A stretch of 64,000 nt of DNA from JBNIDL01 sp050108195 (GTDB lineage Bacteria > Pseudomonadota > Gammaproteobacteria > Enterobacterales > Enterobacteriaceae). The notes under the pieces were generated by a model. That model saw nothing but the letters and a program-made list of their open reading frames with translations, had not been told where the DNA came from and made no database searches. The stretch is from NCBI GenBank assembly GCA_050108195.1, contig JBNIDL010000001.1, positions 62,001 to 126,000 of the forward strand. The letters run 5' to 3'. Both the position numbers and the translations under genes were made by a program. Shown here one piece after another: positions 61,465 to 64,000 of this stretch. Every line of letters starts with the position of its first letter. The first letter of the stretch is position 1.

Positions 61465-62151
61465 ATGGTTAAATATTATAAAAAAAAGTTTTTTAAAGAA
61501 AAAAAAATACAAAGTTTAAAAAAATCTTTAATTCTATTAAAAAAATATTCTTGTCGGAAATTTAACGAAAGTCTAGATATTTCAGTAATTATAGATTTAA
61601 AAAAAAATAAAAATGTTAATATAGTAAACTGTGTTAAACTGCCTTATTTAGCTAATTTTAATACAAAAATATTAGTTTTTTTATCAGAAGATCAAAGAAG
61701 ATATAAATTAGAAATAAAAAAATTGTATAATGATGTAAAAGTTATAATATTGAAAGAAAATTTATCAAAAAATTTAAAAAAATATTTAAAATGTAATATA
61801 GTTATATCTTCTTTAAAAGCTTTAAAGTTTATTAAAAAAATTAGCAGTTTGTTGTCTCCTAGAAATTTTGTATTAAATGAAAATTTTGGAACCATTACAG
61901 ACGATGTTTTAAATAGTATAAAAGATTTTAAGAAAAATAAAATTATTTATAAAAGTGATAAGTATGGAGTCATTAATTCTAAAATAGGCGATTTAATTTT
62001 AGAAAACAAAAAACTTGAAAATAATTTTATTAAGTTTATAAACTCTGTTAAATACTATAAAACGAGAGAAAATATTTCTTTAAAAATAAAAAGAGTTTAT
62101 TTAACTACCACTATGGGGCTATCTTTTATAATAAAAAGTGATTTTTTTTAA
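61465..62151 (+). CDS. rplA: 50S ribosomal protein L1 RplA
   Basis: L1-stalk protein. It is diverged but keeps the order FNESLDISVIIDL, a VRGTV-like position replaced by CVKLPY, LSPRNFVLNEN-FGTIT for the usual GPRGLMPNPK-GTVT, and KRVYLTTTMGLSF at the end. Length is 228 against 234. Position between rplK and rplJ makes the call firm. The loss of the Gly/Pro-rich LMPNPK stretch is notable. Confidence 0.93.
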   Translation: MVKYYKKKFFKEKKIQSLKKSLILLKKYSCRKFNESLDISVIIDLKKNKNVNIVNCVKLPYLANFNTKILVFLSEDQRRYKLEIKKLYNDVKVIILKENLSKNLKKYLKCNIVISSLKALKFIKKISSLLSPRNFVLNENFGTITDDVLNSIKDFKKNKIIYKSDKYGVINSKIGDLILENKKLENNFIKFINSVKYYKTRENISLKIKRVYLTTTMGLSFIIKSDFF

Positions 62152-62182
62152 ATATCTTATTTTAATGAATTATTTTTTTTTA

Positions 62183-62193
62183 TATTGTATAAT
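62183..62193 (+). promoter_or_regulatory. Candidate -10 box upstream of rplJ
   Basis: TATAAT at 62188-62193, about 40 bases before the rplJ start, in the position of the known E. coli rplJ promoter. I see no convincing -35 element at the right spacing, so this is weak. Confidence 0.3.
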
Positions 62194-62232
62194 TAGTTGT
62201 TTTTAATTTTTAAAAAATTAATTAGATAATAA

Positions 62233-62724
62233 ATGCCTTTATCAATAAAAAGAAAAAAAAACATTTATAAAAAAATTAAATTAATTTTACAACAATCTAA
62301 GTCAATTTTGATTGTTAAGATAAATAAATTGAATTCAGGTAACATTAATTCAATAAGGAAAATTCTAAGATCTAGTGAAGTTAAGTTAATATTTGTAAAA
62401 AATAGTATTTTTCGACTTATTATAAAAGATAGTAAATTTAAATGTTTACATAATTTTATAAAAAATCAAATAGCTATAGTTTTTTCTATGAATCATCCAG
62501 GTATTGGTGCTAGATTGTTTGAAAATTTTTGTAAAGAGTATAACGGTATAGATATAATTTCTGCATCATTTAATGGAGAACTTATATTACCAAACGAAAT
62601 ATTTAAATTAACTAGTTTATTAACTAAAGAAGAAGCTATATTAAAATTAATAAATACTTTGAAAAAAATATCTGTTATTAATTTATTGACTTTACTAAAT
62701 AATATTATTAATCTGAGAAATTAA
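62233..62724 (+). CDS. rplJ: 50S ribosomal protein L10 RplJ
   Basis: It anchors the L7/L12 stalk. MPLSIKRKKNIYKKI at the N-terminus, VKLIFVKNSIFRLII (E. coli VRVVRNTLLRRAV), an FNGELI segment and the C-terminal helices that bind L12 dimers are recognisable. Length is 163 against 165. The 81-base gap upstream is much shorter than the autoregulated leader of E. coli. Confidence 0.94.
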   Translation: MPLSIKRKKNIYKKIKLILQQSKSILIVKINKLNSGNINSIRKILRSSEVKLIFVKNSIFRLIIKDSKFKCLHNFIKNQIAIVFSMNHPGIGARLFENFCKEYNGIDIISASFNGELILPNEIFKLTSLLTKEEAILKLINTLKKISVINLLTLLNNIINLRN

Positions 62725-62760
62725 TTTTTTTATTAATTTAAACAAAATTGGTAAATAAAT

Positions 62761-63132
62761 ATGTCTATTTCTAAAGAAAAAATAGTTAGCGAAATAAACT
62801 CAATGTCTACTAAAGATTTAATTGATTTAATAAAATTGATAGAAAGTAAATTTAATATATCTTCTGATAATTATCCTACTTCTAGTAATAAAAATATTGA
62901 TGTTAAAAAGGAAGAACAACAAACAGAATTTAGTGTAACGTTAAAATCTATTGGAACAAATAAAATATCTGTTATTAAAGCGATAAGAACTTTGATTCAA
63001 TTAGGATTAAAAGAAGCTAAAGATTTAGTAGAATCAGCACCTGTTTTAATTAAAGAGAATTTAAAAAAAGAAGAAGTTGAAATTTTTAGAAAAACGTTAG
63101 AATCGGCTGGAGCTATATTAGAAATAAAATAA
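62761..63132 (+). CDS. rplL: 50S ribosomal protein L7/L12 RplL
   Basis: Mobile stalk protein that recruits translation factors. An N-terminal dimer domain (STKDLIDLIKLIESKF) is followed by a hinge with Lys/Glu/Gln instead of the usual Ala-rich one, then the factor-binding domain: NKISVIKAIRTL, GLKEAKDLVESAP and TLESAGAILEIK. Length is 123 against 121. Confidence 0.97.
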   Translation: MSISKEKIVSEINSMSTKDLIDLIKLIESKFNISSDNYPTSSNKNIDVKKEEQQTEFSVTLKSIGTNKISVIKAIRTLIQLGLKEAKDLVESAPVLIKENLKKEEVEIFRKTLESAGAILEIK

Positions 63133-63160
63133 TTATTTATTTATATTATTTTTGTAATAA

Positions 63161-63166
63161 GGAGGA
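63161..63166 (+). promoter_or_regulatory. Strong Shine-Dalgarno (AAGGAGGA) for rpoB
   Basis: AAGGAGGA, spanning the listed GGAGGA and two upstream A, is nearly a full complement to the 16S 3' end and ends 2 bases before the ATG at 63169. It is by far the best ribosome site in the window, where most genes have weak ones. Confidence 0.7.
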
Positions 63167-63168
63167 TT

Positions 63169-64000
63169 ATGCAATATTCTTATACGGAAAAAAAAAGAAT
63201 TAGAAAAAATTTTTGTAAGCAACCTAAAATATTAGATATTCCTTATTTGTTTGACATTCAAGTAAATTCTTTTAATAAATTCATTGGTAAAAATAATTAT
63301 TATAAATCTGGAATAGAAAATGTTTTTAATTCTATTTTTCCAATAAAAAGTTATAACAAAATGGTAGAACTACAGTATCTAAGATACAAAATAAACGAGT
63401 CTAATACTAAAGTAAATGAGTGCAAAATTAGAGGATCTACTTATTCTGTATCTTTAAAAGCTGTTTTGAAGCTAGTTATTTATAATGACAATAGTTCTAA
63501 AAATGTTAAATCTTCTATAGAACAGGAAGTTTATATGGGAGAAATACCAATGATGACAAATAGTGGAACTTTTGTAGTAAATGGTACAGAAAGAGTAGTT
63601 GTTTCACAACTTCATCGTAGTCCAGGTGTGTTTTTTGACAGTGATAAAGGTAAAAGTCATTCTTCAGGTAAAATTTTATATAGTGCTAGAATTATACCTT
63701 ACAGAGGATCTTGGTTAGATTTTGAATTTGATCATAAAGATAACTTATTTTTTCGTATTGATAGAAAACGTAAAGTTCCTGTTACAACTATGCTAAGAGC
63801 AATGAATTATAGTACAAGTGAAATATTAAATTTGTTCTTTGATAAAAAAAATTATTTGTTAAAAAACGGGAATTTATATTTTTATTTAAACTTTTTTAAT
63901 CTTTTAGGAAAAAAATTGGATTTCGATATATACAAAAATGAAATTTTGTATATAAAGAAAGGTACTTTAATTAATGAAAATCATATTAAATTATTGAGAA
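63169..64000 (+). CDS. rpoB: DNA-directed RNA polymerase subunit beta RpoB (5' part)
   Basis: The frame is open to the right edge, about 277 codons of roughly 1,340. [19 protein letters not shown]-like [57 protein letters not shown] and [14 protein letters not shown] follow E. coli beta almost residue for residue. It continues the rplKAJL-rpoB order; rpoC should follow outside. Confidence 0.98.
   Translation, partial: MQYSYTEKKRIRKNFCKQPKILDIPYLFDIQVNSFNKFIGKNNYYKSGIENVFNSIFPIKSYNKMVELQYLRYKINESNTKVNECKIRGSTYSVSLKAVLKLVIYNDNSSKNVKSSIEQEVYMGEIPMMTNSGTFVVNGTERVVVSQLHRSPGVFFDSDKGKSHSSGKILYSARIIPYRGSWLDFEFDHKDNLFFRIDRKRKVPVTTMLRAMNYSTSEILNLFFDKKNYLLKNGNLYFYLNFFNLLGKKLDFDIYKNEILYIKKGTLINENHIKLLR

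Overview
The window is a gene-dense, strongly AT-biased stretch of a gammaproteobacterial chromosome. Nearly every protein has a close Escherichia coli counterpart, and gene order repeatedly follows the E. coli map with intervening genes deleted. There are no mobile elements, phage genes, CRISPR arrays or obvious foreign genes. UGA acts as a normal stop (murE, secA and secE end in TGA). Shortened proteins, overlapping genes, lost regulators and long in-frame A runs point to a reduced-genome, vertically transmitted insect endosymbiont of the Enterobacterales. I cannot name the genus from sequence alone.

Layout. (1) 1-914: a thiamine-binding protein gene (thiB) leaving the left edge. (2) 1021-12250: remnant of the division/cell-wall cluster, rsmH-murE-murF-mraY-murD-murG-murC-secA; ftsL, ftsI, ftsW, ddlB, ftsQAZ, lpxC and secM are gone from their usual places. 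(3) 12227-21640: coaE; pyruvate dehydrogenase aceE-aceF-lpd; hpt; and, on the minus strand, mtnN-folK-panB-panC. (4) 21757-33650: pyrG-eno, recA-alaS-tRNA-Ser-tRNA-Arg-gshA, rpsP-rimM-trmD-rplS, rluD and a polA gene reduced to its 5' nuclease domain. (5) 33654-44227: gmk-recG and dut, rpmB-rpmG, coaD, pfkA, tpiA, fpr, glpK, hslVU. (6) 44529-48745: rpmE, an aspartokinase-only metL, tRNA-Asp, rho, a His-Leu-Pro tRNA cluster, dapF. (7) 48824-55908: corA, yigL, asd, bioH, aroK-aroB, trpS, pabA. (8) 55994-64000: rpsL-rpsG-fusA-tuf, secE-nusG, rplK-rplA, rplJ-rplL and the 5' part of rpoB.

Together the genes describe a cell that still makes meso-DAP peptidoglycan precursors (aspartokinase, asd, dapF, murC-F, mraY, murG). 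It runs lower glycolysis into acetyl-CoA (pfkA, tpiA, eno, PDH). It keeps steps of pantothenate/CoA, folate/p-aminobenzoate and biotin synthesis (panB, panC, coaD, coaE, folK, pabA, aroK, aroB, bioH) and appears to import thiamine. That profile fits a B-vitamin-provisioning symbiont, which is an inference.

I found no previously undescribed biological system. The most interesting points are an alaS stop codon that lies inside the anticodon loop of the downstream tRNA-Ser, a MetL cut at the kinase/dehydrogenase boundary, loss of the fts genes from a retained mur cluster, an Asp-to-Asn change at the Mg-binding position of phosphofructokinase, probable non-ATG starts (dapF, tuf, hslV, rplS, yigL), tRNA genes that all lack encoded CCA, convergent genes packed without terminators, and many 12-13 base A tracts in essential genes.
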